Of a stretch of DNA of 14,465 nt, positions 14,368-14,465 are shown in pieces (the stretch's first letter is position 1; every line of letters begins with the position of its first letter). The stretch is from Candidatus Atribacteria bacterium (lineage in GTDB: Bacteria > Atribacterota > JS1 > SB-45 > 34-128). The notes below the pieces were generated by a model. That model ran no database searches. It was not told where the DNA came from and saw only the letters and a list, made by a program, of their open reading frames with translations. Location of the stretch: contig DMCY01000052.1 of NCBI GenBank assembly GCA_003451675.1, forward strand, positions 1 to 14,465, given 5' to 3'. Both the position numbers and the translations under genes were made by a program.

Positions 14368-14465
14368 TTTGTATAATATACTAGTGTAGAGCATTTAGCG
14401 GATAGAAAAATAGTAGTTAGGAATAGTGAATGATATAATGGAAGTCTATACAAAAGAATCGCTAA

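Overview
The window is AT-rich bacterial DNA with short intergenic gaps, strong AAGGAGG-type ribosome binding sites and every recognisable gene on the + strand. The gene content (IclR regulator, KDPG aldolase, KDG kinase, SDR-type fructuronate/mannonate oxidoreductase) matches the uronate-catabolism clusters of anaerobic sugar-fermenting bacteria such as Thermotogales. Together with the GTCATTGCGA-type interspersed palindromes and a decayed IS200-like element, it suggests an uncultured anaerobe, possibly Candidatus Atribacterota. That taxonomic guess is inference only.

Left block (1-4138): a canonical sigma-70-type promoter with a perfect 17-bp palindrome just downstream precedes an IclR-family KdgR/UxuR-like repressor. 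It is followed by a KDPG aldolase carrying an extra C-terminal VOC-like domain, a PfkB-family KDG kinase and a CtBP-like D-2-hydroxyacid dehydrogenase. These make the lower half of the hexuronate pathway: KDG to KDPG to pyruvate plus glyceraldehyde 3-phosphate.

Middle block (4139-12964), visibly more AT-rich from about 7 kb onward: it opens with a decayed C-terminal remnant of a glutamate-1-semialdehyde-aminotransferase-like gene. Then come an intact acetamidase/formamidase-family hydrolase, an intact class III PLP aminotransferase (or amino-acid racemase/epimerase of the same fold), and an RbsC/RbsB/RbsA-type ABC importer in the unusual order permease, binding protein, ATPase. The block ends with a decayed IS200/IS605 transposase and a LarA-family nickel-pincer racemase/epimerase homologue. 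A very strong 18-bp-stem hairpin separates the binding-protein and ATPase genes, and its 3' arm could also pair with the ATPase ribosome binding site.

Right block (12965-14465): a 578-base gene-free stretch with at least three kinds of degenerate interspersed palindromes precedes an SDR oxidoreductase of the fructuronate reductase/D-mannonate oxidoreductase type. This enzyme belongs functionally with the left block.

Overall reading (inference): a hexuronate/KDG catabolic locus whose oxidoreductase is separated from its aldolase and kinase by a roughly 9-kb accessory module. That module pairs an importer with a hydrolase, an aminotransferase and a LarA-type racemase. It could bring a nitrogen-containing or chiral 2-hydroxy-acid compound into the same central pathway, but the substrate cannot be read from sequence.
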